The notes under the pieces are model-generated. The model was given only the letters and a program-made list of their open reading frames with translations. It was not told the DNA's origin and did no database searches. Position numbers and translations under genes: made by a program. Positions 1-6,074 of a DNA stretch of 8,113 nt are shown here, one piece after another. Within the stretch, counting starts at the first letter, position 1, and each line of letters opens with the position of its first letter. The stretch is from UBA6100 sp049658145 (GTDB taxonomy: Bacteria; Actinomycetota; Coriobacteriia; Anaerosomatales; Anaerosomataceae), in NCBI GenBank assembly GCA_049658145.1, contig JBASOJ010000020.1, forward strand, positions 1-8,113, read 5' to 3'.

Positions 1-40
1 TCTCTCGCGTTCTTCGCATGGGCAGTCTCCCGTAGGGCAC
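1..40 (-). CDS. istA: IstA-type IS21 transposase, N-terminal 13 codons only
   Basis: A GTG at 38-40 on the minus strand opens a frame reading M-P-Y-G-R-L-P-M-R-R-T-R-E before the window ends. This resembles the conserved opening of many IS21-family IstA proteins (LPMR-IREVL, then a helix-turn-helix). GAGGAGG lies five bases upstream of the GTG, an ideal Shine-Dalgarno distance. The terminal repeats behind it place the gene where istA normally starts. IstA is the DDE transposase that acts with the ATPase IstB. Only the extreme N-terminus is visible, so the family call leans on context and the catalytic residues cannot be checked. Confidence 0.6.
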   Translation of the reverse strand, partial: MPYGRLPMRRTRE

Positions 41-140
41 CTCGGCCTCCTCGCATCCGTTGACGAGGTCGAGTGTGACGGTCGCGCCATGCGTCGCTTC
101 GCTACAGCCTCAGATCCGATTCCGCCCGGAGGGCCGAAAG

Positions 141-243
141 TGATCGGCTTGCGGGCGGAACGGGTGATCGGCTTGCTCTGGAATCAGTGATCGGCTTCGA
201 GCGGAATCGCTGATCGGCTTCGAGCGGAACGGGTGATCGGCTT
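141..243. repeat. Five-copy terminal repeat array of the IS21-like element
   Basis: TGATCGGCTT begins at 141, 165, 188, 211 and 234, giving intervals of 24, 23, 23 and 23 bp. The linkers are similar (GCGGGCGGAACGGG, CGAGCGGAATCGC, CGAGCGGAACGGG). In IS21 elements such arrays are transposase binding sites at the ends. The near-constant 23-bp period is about two helical turns. Confidence 0.8.
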
Positions 244-261
244 GGACCGGAATACGCAAGT

Positions 262-287
262 CTCGCGCTGCGCCGACCAGGCGCGAG
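262..287 (-). terminator. Possible stem-loop terminator after nrdG
   Basis: CTCGCGC at 262-268 pairs perfectly with GCGCGAG at 281-287 around a 12-base loop. It lies about 65 bases past the nrdG stop in the direction of transcription. No T-run follows, because the IS end begins four bases further on, so an intrinsic terminator is not proven. The insertion may have removed a T-tract. Nothing else is recognisable between 259 and 353. Confidence 0.25.
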
Positions 288-353
288 CCGCGCTTTCAGG
301 AGCGGAGCGAGATCTGCTCTTTGGCGAGGGCGTTTCCGCGTGGGTGCGGCGAG

Positions 354-1064
354 TCAGGTTCGTATCTCGAATGACGTGAACCGAGCTCGATCCGACGCGC
401 ATACGAGGTCTTTCGCCGTCGCGGCGCCGAATGCCTCTGATCGTGCGCTTGTTTGATATCGCACCGGCTGGATGACCCAGTGCGCCACGCCTTCGCGGTC
501 AAGTTCGGCCGCCATGCGTGCCAAATCGTCGGGGCCTAGCAATGTCGGGTCGACGGTGGTGCGGACCTCGAAGGGGATCTTGCTTCGGGCGAGGGCGCGC
601 AGGCTCTCCAGCGCTTGCGCGCCGCTGCCCGTCACGCCCGTCACGCGCTCATAGTCGGCGAACGGGGCCTTCACGTCGAAGCCGACCCATGCCAGGAGCG
701 GCAGTATCTCGGCGAAGCGACCGGAATGAGCTCCCCCAGTATGGAAGCCGACCTTGAAGCCCAAGTCTGACGCCTCTGTGATCGCGCTTGAGATAAGGGA
801 CTGTGCCACCGGCTCGCCTCCGCTGAAGACGACAGCGTCAAGCAGCCCGACTCGGCCCACCAGGAACTCGCGTATCTCGCTCCAAGGGATGAGTGCGCTT
901 CCGTCCTCCGGCTTAGCTTCGAGCAGGTGCTGGTTGTGACAGTAGGGGCAGCGCCAAGGGCAGCCCTGGAGGAAGACGGTCGCTACGAGCTCGCCGGGCC
1001 AGTCCACCGAGGAAAGCCGGACGAGTCCGCCGATCCGCAGGTCATCTGCGCGGGTCTCAGCCAC
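354..1064 (-). CDS. nrdG: Anaerobic ribonucleotide reductase activating protein (radical SAM)
   Basis: This is the activase that uses a 4Fe-4S cluster and S-adenosylmethionine to create the glycyl radical on class III ribonucleotide reductase in the cytoplasm. With the chosen start it has 236 residues. It opens with IGGLVRLSSVDWPGELVATV, typical of this family. The radical SAM motif C35-PWR-C39-PY-C42 (CxxxCxxC) and the SAM-binding GGEP at 82-85 are present. At 236 residues it is longer than short NrdG types (about 150-170) and fits the longer NrdG2-like group. The GTG at 1064 overlaps the preceding stop by 8 bases and places the family start at the expected position. The same frame extends to a GTG at 1094 (246 residues, 38-base overlap). 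Neither start has a clear Shine-Dalgarno, so translational coupling is likely. It is the last gene of the minus-strand operon. Confidence 0.92.
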   Translation of the reverse strand: MAETRADDLRIGGLVRLSSVDWPGELVATVFLQGCPWRCPYCHNQHLLEAKPEDGSALIPWSEIREFLVGRVGLLDAVVFSGGEPVAQSLISSAITEASDLGFKVGFHTGGAHSGRFAEILPLLAWVGFDVKAPFADYERVTGVTGSGAQALESLRALARSKIPFEVRTTVDPTLLGPDDLARMAAELDREGVAHWVIQPVRYQTSARSEAFGAATAKDLVCASDRARFTSFEIRT

Positions 1065-1242
1065 GTTCGGCGACGTGTTCTTCGAAGCAAACACGCTCGG
1101 CGTACTCGCCCTGCTTGCCCTTGTTGAACGAGCTCACCGGACGGTGATAGCCCATCACTCGGGTCCACACCTCACAGGGCTGGCGCTCCTCGTCGGCGAG
1201 CCGCGTGGTCGGGGCGATGGTGACGGCGGTCGTGTCGCTCAT
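1057..1242 (-). CDS. Detached glycyl-radical domain of class III ribonucleotide reductase
   Basis: This 61-residue protein corresponds to the C-terminal glycyl-radical loop that most NrdD proteins carry on the same chain. Residues 22-50 run C23-E-V-W-T-R-V-M-G31-Y-H-R-P-V-S-S-F-N-K-G-K-Q-G-E-Y-A-E-R. This aligns with the E. coli NrdD tail (RVCGYLG followed by RPFNAGKQEEV). G31 is therefore the predicted radical glycine. The gene starts 14 bases after the large-subunit stop, with GAGGAG ahead of its ATG, so it is translated separately and is not merely cut off by a stray stop. It would have to associate with the NrdD barrel so that G31 reaches the active-site cysteine, and be activated by NrdG. 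The short N-terminal stretch (residues 1-20) is polar and probably a flexible linker remnant. I am confident of the homology; that the two-chain enzyme is functional is inference. Confidence 0.88.
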   Translation of the reverse strand: MSDTTAVTIAPTTRLADEERQPCEVWTRVMGYHRPVSSFNKGKQGEYAERVCFEEHVAERG

Positions 1243-1256
1243 GGTGATCTCTCCTC

Positions 1257-3278
1257 TTAGTCGCAGCAGGTGCTCGCAAGCTTCTGTGCGATGAGTTCCT
1301 CATCGCACTTGGGGCAGAACTCGTGCTCGCCAGACAGATAGCCGTGGGTCGGGCAGATGGAGAATGTAGGCGTGACGGTCACATACGGGAGGCGAAAGCG
1401 CTCCAGTGAGCGCCTCACGAGCTTCGCGCACGCCTCCGCGGACGAGATGCGCTCGCCCATGTAGAGATGGAGGACGGTGCCTCCGGTGTACTTGCGCTGC
1501 ATCTCCTCCTGAAGCGCGAGCGCCTCGAACGGGTCATCGGTGTAGCCGACGGGCAGCTGGCTCGAGTTCGTGTAGTAGGGGTTCTCAGCAGTGCCGGCTT
1601 GGATGATGCCGGGGAAGCGCTTCTTGTCCTCGCGAGCGAAGCGGTAGGTCGTGCCCTCCGCCGGCGTCGCTTCGAGGTTGTACAGGTGACCGGTCTCCTC
1701 TTGGAAGGCCACCATGCGCTCCCGCACGTGATCGAGCAGGCGAAGTGAGATTTCCCGACCTCGCGGCGTCGTGATGTCGTCGGTGCCACTCGTGAAGTTG
1801 CGGATCATCTCGTTGATGCCGTTGACGCCGATCGTCGAGAAGTGGTTCCTGAGCGTGCCGAGGTAGCGTTTCGTGTAGGGGAACAGCCCGCCGTCGATGT
1901 GGCGCTGGATGACCTTGCGCTTGAGCTCGAGCGAGGTGCGTCCGTGGTCGAGCAAGGTATCGAGGGCCGCGTACAATCCTTTCTCGTCGCCGTTGTGTAG
2001 GTAGCCGAGTCGTGCACAGTTGATCGTGACGACACCGAGCGACCCGGTCTGTTCGGCAGACCCGAACAGTCCGTTGCCGCGCTTGAGGAGTTCGGTGAGG
2101 TCGAGCCGCAGGCGGCAGCACATCGAGCGAACCATGTTGGGTGTGAGCTCGGAGTTCACGAAGTTCTGGAAATAGGGCAGCCCGTACTTTGCCGTCATCT
2201 CGAAGAGCCTCTGGGCGTTCTCGGAGCCCCACGGGAACTCCGGCGTGATGTTGTAGGTGGGGATCGGGAACGTGAAGACGCGCCCCTTGGCATCGCCCTC
2301 CGTCATGACCTCTATGTAGGCGCGATTGATCATATCCATCTCGGCCTGCAGCTCACTGTAGGTGAAGTCGCACTCGACCCCGCCGATGATCGGGCGCTGC
2401 TCCTTGAGGTCGTCCGGACATGTCCAGTCGAATGTGAGGTTCGTGAACGGGGTCTGCGTGCCCCAGCGGCTCGGGACGTTGAGGTTGTAGACAAGCTCCT
2501 GGATCGACTGACGGACCTCGTCGTAGGACAGGGCATCGAGGCGGATGAACGGCGCCATATACGTGTCGAAACTCGAGAACGCCTGCGCGCCGGCCCACTC
2601 GTTTTGAAGCGTACCGAGGAAGTTCACGATCTGCCCCACCGCGCTCGACAGGTGCTTGGGCGGCGCCGCTTCGACCTTGCCGGGGACGCCGTTGAGGCCC
2701 TCCGTGAGCAGCATGCGCAACGACCAGCCGGCGCAGTAGCCCGCGAGCATGTCAAGGTCGTGGATGTGGATGTCACCCTCGCGGTGGGCCTGGCCGACTT
2801 CCCGTGGATAGACGTGGCTGAGCCAATAGTTCGCTACCACCTTGCCCGACACGTTGAGAATGAGCCCCCCGAGCGAGTAGCCCTGGTTGGCGTTGGCGTT
2901 CACGCGCCAGTCGGCTCGGTCGAGATACTCGTTGATCGAGCTCTCGACCTCGATCACTGTCTTCTTGTCCTCGCGCAGCCGGGCGCGTTGCTCCCGGTAG
3001 ACGATGTAGGCACGTGCGGTCTTGAGGTGGTTCGCCGAGATGAGCACCTGCTCGACGACATCCTGGATCTGCTCGATCGTCGGTTGGCTCTCGGCGAACC
3101 GGTGCGCCATCACTTTCACGGCCTGCCCAGTCAGCAGCGAGGCTTCAGGTGCGTCGAACTCGCCGGTCGCTCTGCCCGCGCGCTCGATCGCCGAGCGAAT
3201 CCTGTCGGCATCGAACGCAGCGATCTCGCCGCTTCGCTTGATGACGTGTGAGAGGTCGAACTGATTGTTGGCGGCCAC
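1257..3278 (-). CDS. nrdD: Anaerobic ribonucleoside-triphosphate reductase, large chain lacking the glycyl-radical tail
   Basis: Class III reductase catalytic chain, reducing ribonucleoside triphosphates to deoxyribonucleotides without oxygen. The 673 residues contain an N-terminal ATP cone (about 8-100, with VIKRSGEIAAFDADRI), which senses ATP/dATP. The glycyl-radical-type barrel follows, with conserved blocks HIHDLDML-AGYC182AGWSL, NMVRSMCCRL (C387, C388), GSLGVVTIN and NGINEM. A zinc-knuckle-like end has C642-P-T-H645-GYLSGEHEF-C655-PK-C658. It stops at 673 with CCD, just after the zinc site; the radical glycine lies in the next gene. The start is the GTG at 3278, with AGGAGG seven bases upstream and ATP-cone sequence beginning at once. 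The same frame is open up to 3590, but those 104 codons lie over the riboswitch and are rejected as leader. Confidence 0.93.
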   Translation of the reverse strand: MAANNQFDLSHVIKRSGEIAAFDADRIRSAIERAGRATGEFDAPEASLLTGQAVKVMAHRFAESQPTIEQIQDVVEQVLISANHLKTARAYIVYREQRARLREDKKTVIEVESSINEYLDRADWRVNANANQGYSLGGLILNVSGKVVANYWLSHVYPREVGQAHREGDIHIHDLDMLAGYCAGWSLRMLLTEGLNGVPGKVEAAPPKHLSSAVGQIVNFLGTLQNEWAGAQAFSSFDTYMAPFIRLDALSYDEVRQSIQELVYNLNVPSRWGTQTPFTNLTFDWTCPDDLKEQRPIIGGVECDFTYSELQAEMDMINRAYIEVMTEGDAKGRVFTFPIPTYNITPEFPWGSENAQRLFEMTAKYGLPYFQNFVNSELTPNMVRSMCCRLRLDLTELLKRGNGLFGSAEQTGSLGVVTINCARLGYLHNGDEKGLYAALDTLLDHGRTSLELKRKVIQRHIDGGLFPYTKRYLGTLRNHFSTIGVNGINEMIRNFTSGTDDITTPRGREISLRLLDHVRERMVAFQEETGHLYNLEATPAEGTTYRFAREDKKRFPGIIQAGTAENPYYTNSSQLPVGYTDDPFEALALQEEMQRKYTGGTVLHLYMGERISSAEACAKLVRRSLERFRLPYVTVTPTFSICPTHGYLSGEHEFCPKCDEELIAQKLASTCCD

Positions 3279-3306
3279 GGTATACCCTCCTCGTGTCGCG
3301 GGAGGG
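3279..3306 (-). promoter_or_regulatory. Shine-Dalgarno-sequestering hairpin of the nrdD leader
   Basis: On the minus strand CCCTCC (plus 3301-3306) can pair with GGAGGG (plus 3285-3290) across a 10-base loop. The second strand contains the nrdD Shine-Dalgarno. Together with the upstream cobalamin aptamer this looks like an expression platform acting on translation initiation, the usual mode in high-GC actinobacteria. A small GGCG-CGAA-CGCC hairpin at 3312-3323 lies between it and the aptamer and may be part of the switch. The anti-sequestering partner was not worked out. Confidence 0.55.
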
Positions 3307-3379
3307 GTGAGGGCGTTCGCGCCACACATCAGGGACGCAAGCCGCGCCGGACACCCCGCCCGGTCATTGGCGATCAAAC

Positions 3380-3530
3380 CAATCGAGGCAGGTCTACTGG
3401 CTCGCGAGTCTCTGCGGCTGTCGGCCTTCCCAGCGCGATGCGCGCCAGTGGCATCAGTCGACAGCAGCTCGTCGCTTACAGTTGCGGGGGCAGCGCCGGA
3501 TTGATCCTGTTGGACGACCGGCTTCCCTCT
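3380..3530 (-). ncRNA. Cobalamin (adenosylcobalamin) riboswitch upstream of nrdD
   Basis: Read on the minus strand, the conserved blocks of the B12 element appear in the right order. GGGAAGCCGGT is at 3527-3517, GCTGCCCCCGCAACTGTA at 3494-3477, GCCACTG at 3452-3446 and GGGAAGGC at 3431-3424. The B12 box GAGCCAGTAGACCTGCCT at 3403-3386 fits the consensus rAGYCMGgAgaCCkGCCd at all but one non-invariant position. The aptamer lies in the nrdD leader, starting just downstream of the NrdR-like boxes and ending about 100 bases before the start codon. Bound cobalamin is expected to lower NrdD synthesis. A cobalamin riboswitch over a B12-independent reductase makes sense where a B12-dependent class II enzyme also exists. 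End positions are approximate. Confidence 0.92.
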
Positions 3531-3532
3531 TA

Positions 3533-3548
3533 GCCCCATATCTTGTGG
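3533..3548 (-). promoter_or_regulatory. NrdR-box-like site, promoter-proximal copy
   Basis: GCCCCATATCTTGTGG matches about 11 of 16 positions of the NrdR consensus acaCwAtATaTwGtgt. NrdR is the zinc-finger/ATP-cone repressor of ribonucleotide reductase genes. Its partner site starts exactly 32 bp away, close to three helical turns, which is the known arrangement for paired NrdR boxes. The site directly abuts the riboswitch 5' end, so it should overlap the core promoter or transcription start. Confidence 0.65.
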
Positions 3549-3564
3549 TATGGGGAACCTCGAT

Positions 3565-3580
3565 ACACAATATGGTGATC
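3565..3580 (-). promoter_or_regulatory. NrdR-box-like site, distal copy
   Basis: ACACAATATGGTGATC matches about 11 of 16 positions of the NrdR consensus, with an unbroken match over its first nine bases. A 16-bp gap separates it from the proximal copy. Minus-strand TTGACG at 3600-3595 could be a -35 element, but no well-spaced -10 was found, so the promoter is placed only by these boxes and the start of the riboswitch. Confidence 0.65.
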
Positions 3581-3623
3581 GTAGCGCCACGGCCCGTCAA
3601 GTCCTCGGCTCCATTCTCGTCTC

Positions 3624-3677
3624 GGACCGGAACACCCCGGATTCGTCACCCGATTTGGTGCCCAAATACATGGTGAC
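3624..3677. repeat. Dispersed repeat, copy A
   Basis: From GGACCG at 3624 to GTGAC at 3677 this matches copy B at 6727-6777 in the same orientation. The last 29 bases differ at only two positions, and a 3-base gap lies further left. The match stops sharply at GTGAC in both copies. On the minus strand it reads V-T-M-Y-L-G-T-K-S-G-D-E-S, resembling copy B in the same frame. That suggests a decayed coding tail, perhaps of an integrase. It lies between the nrdD promoter and a truncated gene remnant. Confidence 0.6.
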
Positions 3678-3860
3678 GACAAGGCGCTCGCAAAGCAGAC
3701 TGCGGCCAACGTCTCGAAGAAGCTGAGCAGCGTCAGGTGTCTGACCCACGGTGACCGCCCAGAAGTCGTCGTCAAGGGTCGTGGCCTCGACGACCTGCGC
3801 TTCGAGGTACACGGGTGCTGCGAGGATCTGATTCAACGTTCCTTGACGCAGTTGCAGTAG
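3675..3860 (+). pseudogene. 5'-truncated remnant of a small CxxH/GCC protein of unknown function
   Basis: The plus frame ending at TAG 3858-3860 reads like real protein: DDKALAKQTAANVSKKLSSV, then RCLTHGDRPEVVVKGRGLDD, then LRFEVHGCCEDLIQ. It resembles small hypothetical proteins I recall with a C-x2-H-G motif, a strand-rich middle and a G-C-C helix start; I cannot name the family. The frame is open upstream to a TAG at 3582 but contains no ATG, GTG or TTG, and it meets dispersed repeat A at 3677. It therefore looks as if it lost its start when that repeat arrived. The longer open frame on the opposite strand (3597-4043) looks much less like protein. Confidence 0.45.
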
Positions 3861-3886
3861 TCCGCCGCCGGCGAGCAAGCGCTTCC

Positions 3887-3916
3887 TTAGCAGACGCGAC
3901 AAGCAGGGGCTAGACT
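3887..3916 (+). promoter_or_regulatory. Weak candidate promoter for pabBC
   Basis: TTAGCA at 3887-3892 and TAGACT at 3911-3916 are separated by 18 bases, and each matches 4 of 6 sigma-70 consensus positions. It would give a leader of about 150 bases before the preferred start at 4076. In high-GC DNA such matches arise by chance, so this is only a pointer. Nothing else is recognisable in 3861-4075. Confidence 0.2.
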
Positions 3917-4075
3917 TGCAGGAAGAACATGGGCGTGCTGCTGATGCGCTTATACGTTCGCCGCAGCCCTCACCACAGCGGAATTTGCGGAGAACGGGCT
4001 GAGAACGCGCAGATCGACCGTATGTCAGCCCGTCAGCGGGCATCCAGCGGTCACCAGACGAAGGTGGTGGCTGTC

Positions 4076-5983
4076 ATGTTGCCTGTCGATGGTCGTGTGA
4101 TCGCTCCGCCATCAGTTGGACCCGAGTGGTGGGCAAGCGCGATCCCGTGTGACGCCATGCCCTTGGTGCTGGCGCCCGCATCGGACGGTGGCTGGTTCGG
4201 TGGCTTGCAGGTAGTGGTGTGGTCCCCCGAGTCCTTCGCACAAGGCGTGAGCCGCCAGCGGGCAGCTGACGTACTTGAGCGCTGCGCTTTGGCCCGAACA
4301 CCGTGTCTGGCTGCCGCCCTGCTGCCCTATGACGGAACTGCCACCGTCGCGCACTACACCGGTGGCCTCGTCAGGACGCCTGAGGGCTGGCGCGTCTGGG
4401 GCGCGCTGAACGACTCCGACGTGCCGGCGCTCACCTCCCCTGCACCGATTTCCGCCCGTCCCGAGACAGCGCTCGTCACTGACGTCCGAAGCGACCTGGA
4501 CGCGGCCGCATTCCGGAGAGGGGTGCTCGACACCATCGCGGCGATACGCGCCGGCGACGTCTATGTCCTGAATCTCACTCGCCGCCTTAGTGGACGGGCG
4601 CTTTCGCGCCCCTCAGACGCGTTTGCCACCATGATTTCGCGTTCGGAAGCGGACATGGCCGCCTTCTGGGCGACCAGCGGTCTCACGATCGTGTCCGCAT
4701 CCCCTGAGCGCTTCATCCGGATCGCGGGTGGCTGCATCGAGGTGTGCCCCATCAAGGGCACTCGGCCCAGGGCCGAGGGCGAGCGAGACATCGCCATGGC
4801 GACCGACCTCCTCGCCTCCGAGAAGGAACGGGCGGAGCACGTCATGATCGTCGACTTGGAGCGCAACGATATCGGGAAGGTCTGTTGTCCGGGAACGGTG
4901 ACGGTCAACCCGTTGTTTGATGTGGTCGCAACGCCCTACTGCCACCAGATGGTTTCGCGCGTGGGAGGAATCCTCGGCGCGGACGCTTCCCTTGGCGAAG
5001 TGCTGGAGTCCACCTTCCCATGCGGCTCCGTCACAGGGGCGCCCAAGATCGCTGCCATGCGGAAGATCGCCGCTCTCGAAGGGTCACCGCGGGCCACGTA
5101 CACGGGGTCGTTGGTGGTCGCCATCCCCGGGAAGCTGGACTCCGCCGTGCTCATCCGCACTGCCGAGTATCGCGGAACCGAGGTGCAGTGGGGTACCGGC
5201 GGAGGCATCACCGTGGATTCGGATCCCGCCGAAGAGTGGCTTGAGACGATCTTGAAGGCGTCACCTCTTCTCGGCGACGGCTTACCCCGAGTCGCTCTCC
5301 GTGAGACGTGCCGCGCGGTCGACGGCCAGGTGCCGCTTCTCGCGCGACATCTCGCGCGTCTCGCTGCGGGAGGCTGCGGCCCGTCGGCGCTCATGCGCGT
5401 TCGGACAGCCGTGGGGGCGGCCGCTTGCCGATCGGCCCATCGGACGCGCCTGTCTGTGACCGTCGAACCATCGGGGAAGGTGGAGGCGCACACATCAGTG
5501 CAAGCATCTTCGCTCGAAATGCACGGCCGCCCTGTGCTTGCGCTGGTGCGATCACCTACGCCGCTCCTGCCGTCTGGCGCCGCCAAGCCGGCCGCCCGCA
5601 AGCTGTGGGATCGTGCGCTGCAGGAAGCAACCGAAAGGGGTGCCGATCACGCGGTGCTAGTCGACGGTCGGGGGAGATTGATCGATGGCGCAGCGGCCAG
5701 CGTCTGGATTCGTATTGGCAAGCACCTGTTCACGCCCCCGGCGCCCCCGGCTGTAGATGGTATCGCGCGAGGTCTCGTCTTCGATTACGCGAGGGAGTGT
5801 GGCTTCGAAGCGGTCGTGAGCGAGATCACGGTCGAACAGCTTGCCGACGCAGATGAGGTGTTCCTCACGAATGCACTCGCCGGGGTCGTCCCGGTGCGGG
5901 GGCGAGGGGGGCCCGGCTCGACCGCGCTCAGAGAGTGCTTCGAACGATTGACCCGCGCTCGGTCAGGGGAATGTCAGCTCTGA
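4076..5983 (+). CDS. pabBC: Fused aminodeoxychorismate synthase component I / aminodeoxychorismate lyase
   Basis: This bifunctional cytoplasmic enzyme makes p-aminobenzoate for folate: PabB aminates chorismate, then PabC, a PLP fold-type IV lyase, releases pyruvate. The 635 residues divide at about 400. The PabB half has SPERF (209-213), PIKGTRPRAEGE (225-236, K227 being the nucleophilic lysine that separates PabB from TrpE), DLERND (260-265), TGAPK (320-324), GGGIT (375-379) and DSDP (381-384). The PabC half has LLARHLARLA, K504-PAA-R508 (PLP lysine), LIDGAA (D537 where glutamate is usual) and DEVFLTNA (593-600). ATG 4076 follows AAGGTGG by eight bases. The frame is open to an ATG at 3929, with AGGAAG nearby, but the extra 49 residues look non-coding. 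The glutaminase subunit PabA is not in the window. Confidence 0.93.
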   Translation: MLPVDGRVIAPPSVGPEWWASAIPCDAMPLVLAPASDGGWFGGLQVVVWSPESFAQGVSRQRAADVLERCALARTPCLAAALLPYDGTATVAHYTGGLVRTPEGWRVWGALNDSDVPALTSPAPISARPETALVTDVRSDLDAAAFRRGVLDTIAAIRAGDVYVLNLTRRLSGRALSRPSDAFATMISRSEADMAAFWATSGLTIVSASPERFIRIAGGCIEVCPIKGTRPRAEGERDIAMATDLLASEKERAEHVMIVDLERNDIGKVCCPGTVTVNPLFDVVATPYCHQMVSRVGGILGADASLGEVLESTFPCGSVTGAPKIAAMRKIAALEGSPRATYTGSLVVAIPGKLDSAVLIRTAEYRGTEVQWGTGGGITVDSDPAEEWLETILKASPLLGDGLPRVALRETCRAVDGQVPLLARHLARLAAGGCGPSALMRVRTAVGAAACRSAHRTRLSVTVEPSGKVEAHTSVQASSLEMHGRPVLALVRSPTPLLPSGAAKPAARKLWDRALQEATERGADHAVLVDGRGRLIDGAAASVWIRIGKHLFTPPAPPAVDGIARGLVFDYARECGFEAVVSEITVEQLADADEVFLTNALAGVVPVRGRGGPGSTALRECFERLTRARSGECQL

Positions 5984-6012
5984 CTGACGCGTGTACTATC
6001 GTGAGGCGCACC

Positions 6013-6052
6013 TGAGATGAGCGGACAACGCTTCGCGACGCCGCTCATCTCA
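6013..6052 (+). terminator. Strong 12-bp hairpin between pabBC and the HD gene
   Basis: TGAGATGAGCGG at 6013-6024 and CCGCTCATCTCA at 6041-6052 form a perfect 12-bp stem around a 16-base loop. It lies about 30 bases after the pabBC stop and 23 bases before the next start codon. No T-tract follows, so it could be a non-canonical terminator, an mRNA-stabilising element or a leader structure for the HD gene. A TACTAT at 5994-5999 could be a -10 for that gene, but no good -35 accompanies it. Confidence 0.4.
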
Positions 6053-6055
6053 AGA

Positions 6056-6073
6056 GAGGTTAGGAACAACCTC
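6056..6073 (+). promoter_or_regulatory. Ribosome binding site presented in a hairpin loop
   Basis: GAGGTT (6056-6061) pairs with AACCTC (6068-6073), leaving the loop AGGAAC. The loop holds AGGA nine bases before the GTG at 6075, which supports that start. Exposure of the site in a loop directly after the larger hairpin suggests structured control of translation, but no known riboswitch class is recognised. Confidence 0.45.
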
Positions 6074-6074
6074 G

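Larger units (their letters stand above)
1..258 (-). mobile_element. Left end of an IS21-family insertion sequence (partial)
   Basis: On the minus strand the element would begin TGCGTATTCCGG at 258 and run off the window at 1. Three things support the call. The end starts with TG, seen as CA at 257-258 on the plus strand. Inside it are five evenly spaced copies of TGATCGGCTT joined by GGAAT/GGAAC-like linkers, the multiple-terminal-repeat layout known for IS21 elements. An istA-like start with a strong ribosome binding site follows inward. The target duplication and the other end lie outside the window, so completeness cannot be judged. The insertion sits just beyond the nrdG stop and does not break that gene. 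Confidence 0.75.

Noticed and set aside
141..243. Regular 23-bp repeats as a CRISPR or iteron array
   Set aside because: The linkers are only 13-14 bp and nearly identical to each other, and the array ends in CA next to an istA-like start, which fits an IS21 end.
1243..1259. The TAA between nrdD and the glycyl-radical gene as a simple nonsense mutation or frameshift
   Set aside because: A proper Shine-Dalgarno (GAGGAG) and ATG follow within 14 bases, as expected for an evolved gene boundary, although reads should confirm the stop.
2604..3251. Plus-strand open frame of 215 codons opposite nrdD
   Set aside because: It is a shadow of the NrdD barrel and ATP cone, with no ribosome site or domain.
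3597..4043. Minus-strand open frame of 148 codons opposite the truncated gene
   Set aside because: The plus-strand frame over the same bases reads far more like protein. Only the last 20-25 codons, over repeat A, resemble anything repeated.
4936..5601. Minus-strand open frame of 221 codons opposite pabBC
   Set aside because: It lies over strong PabB motifs on the other strand and has no recognisable features.
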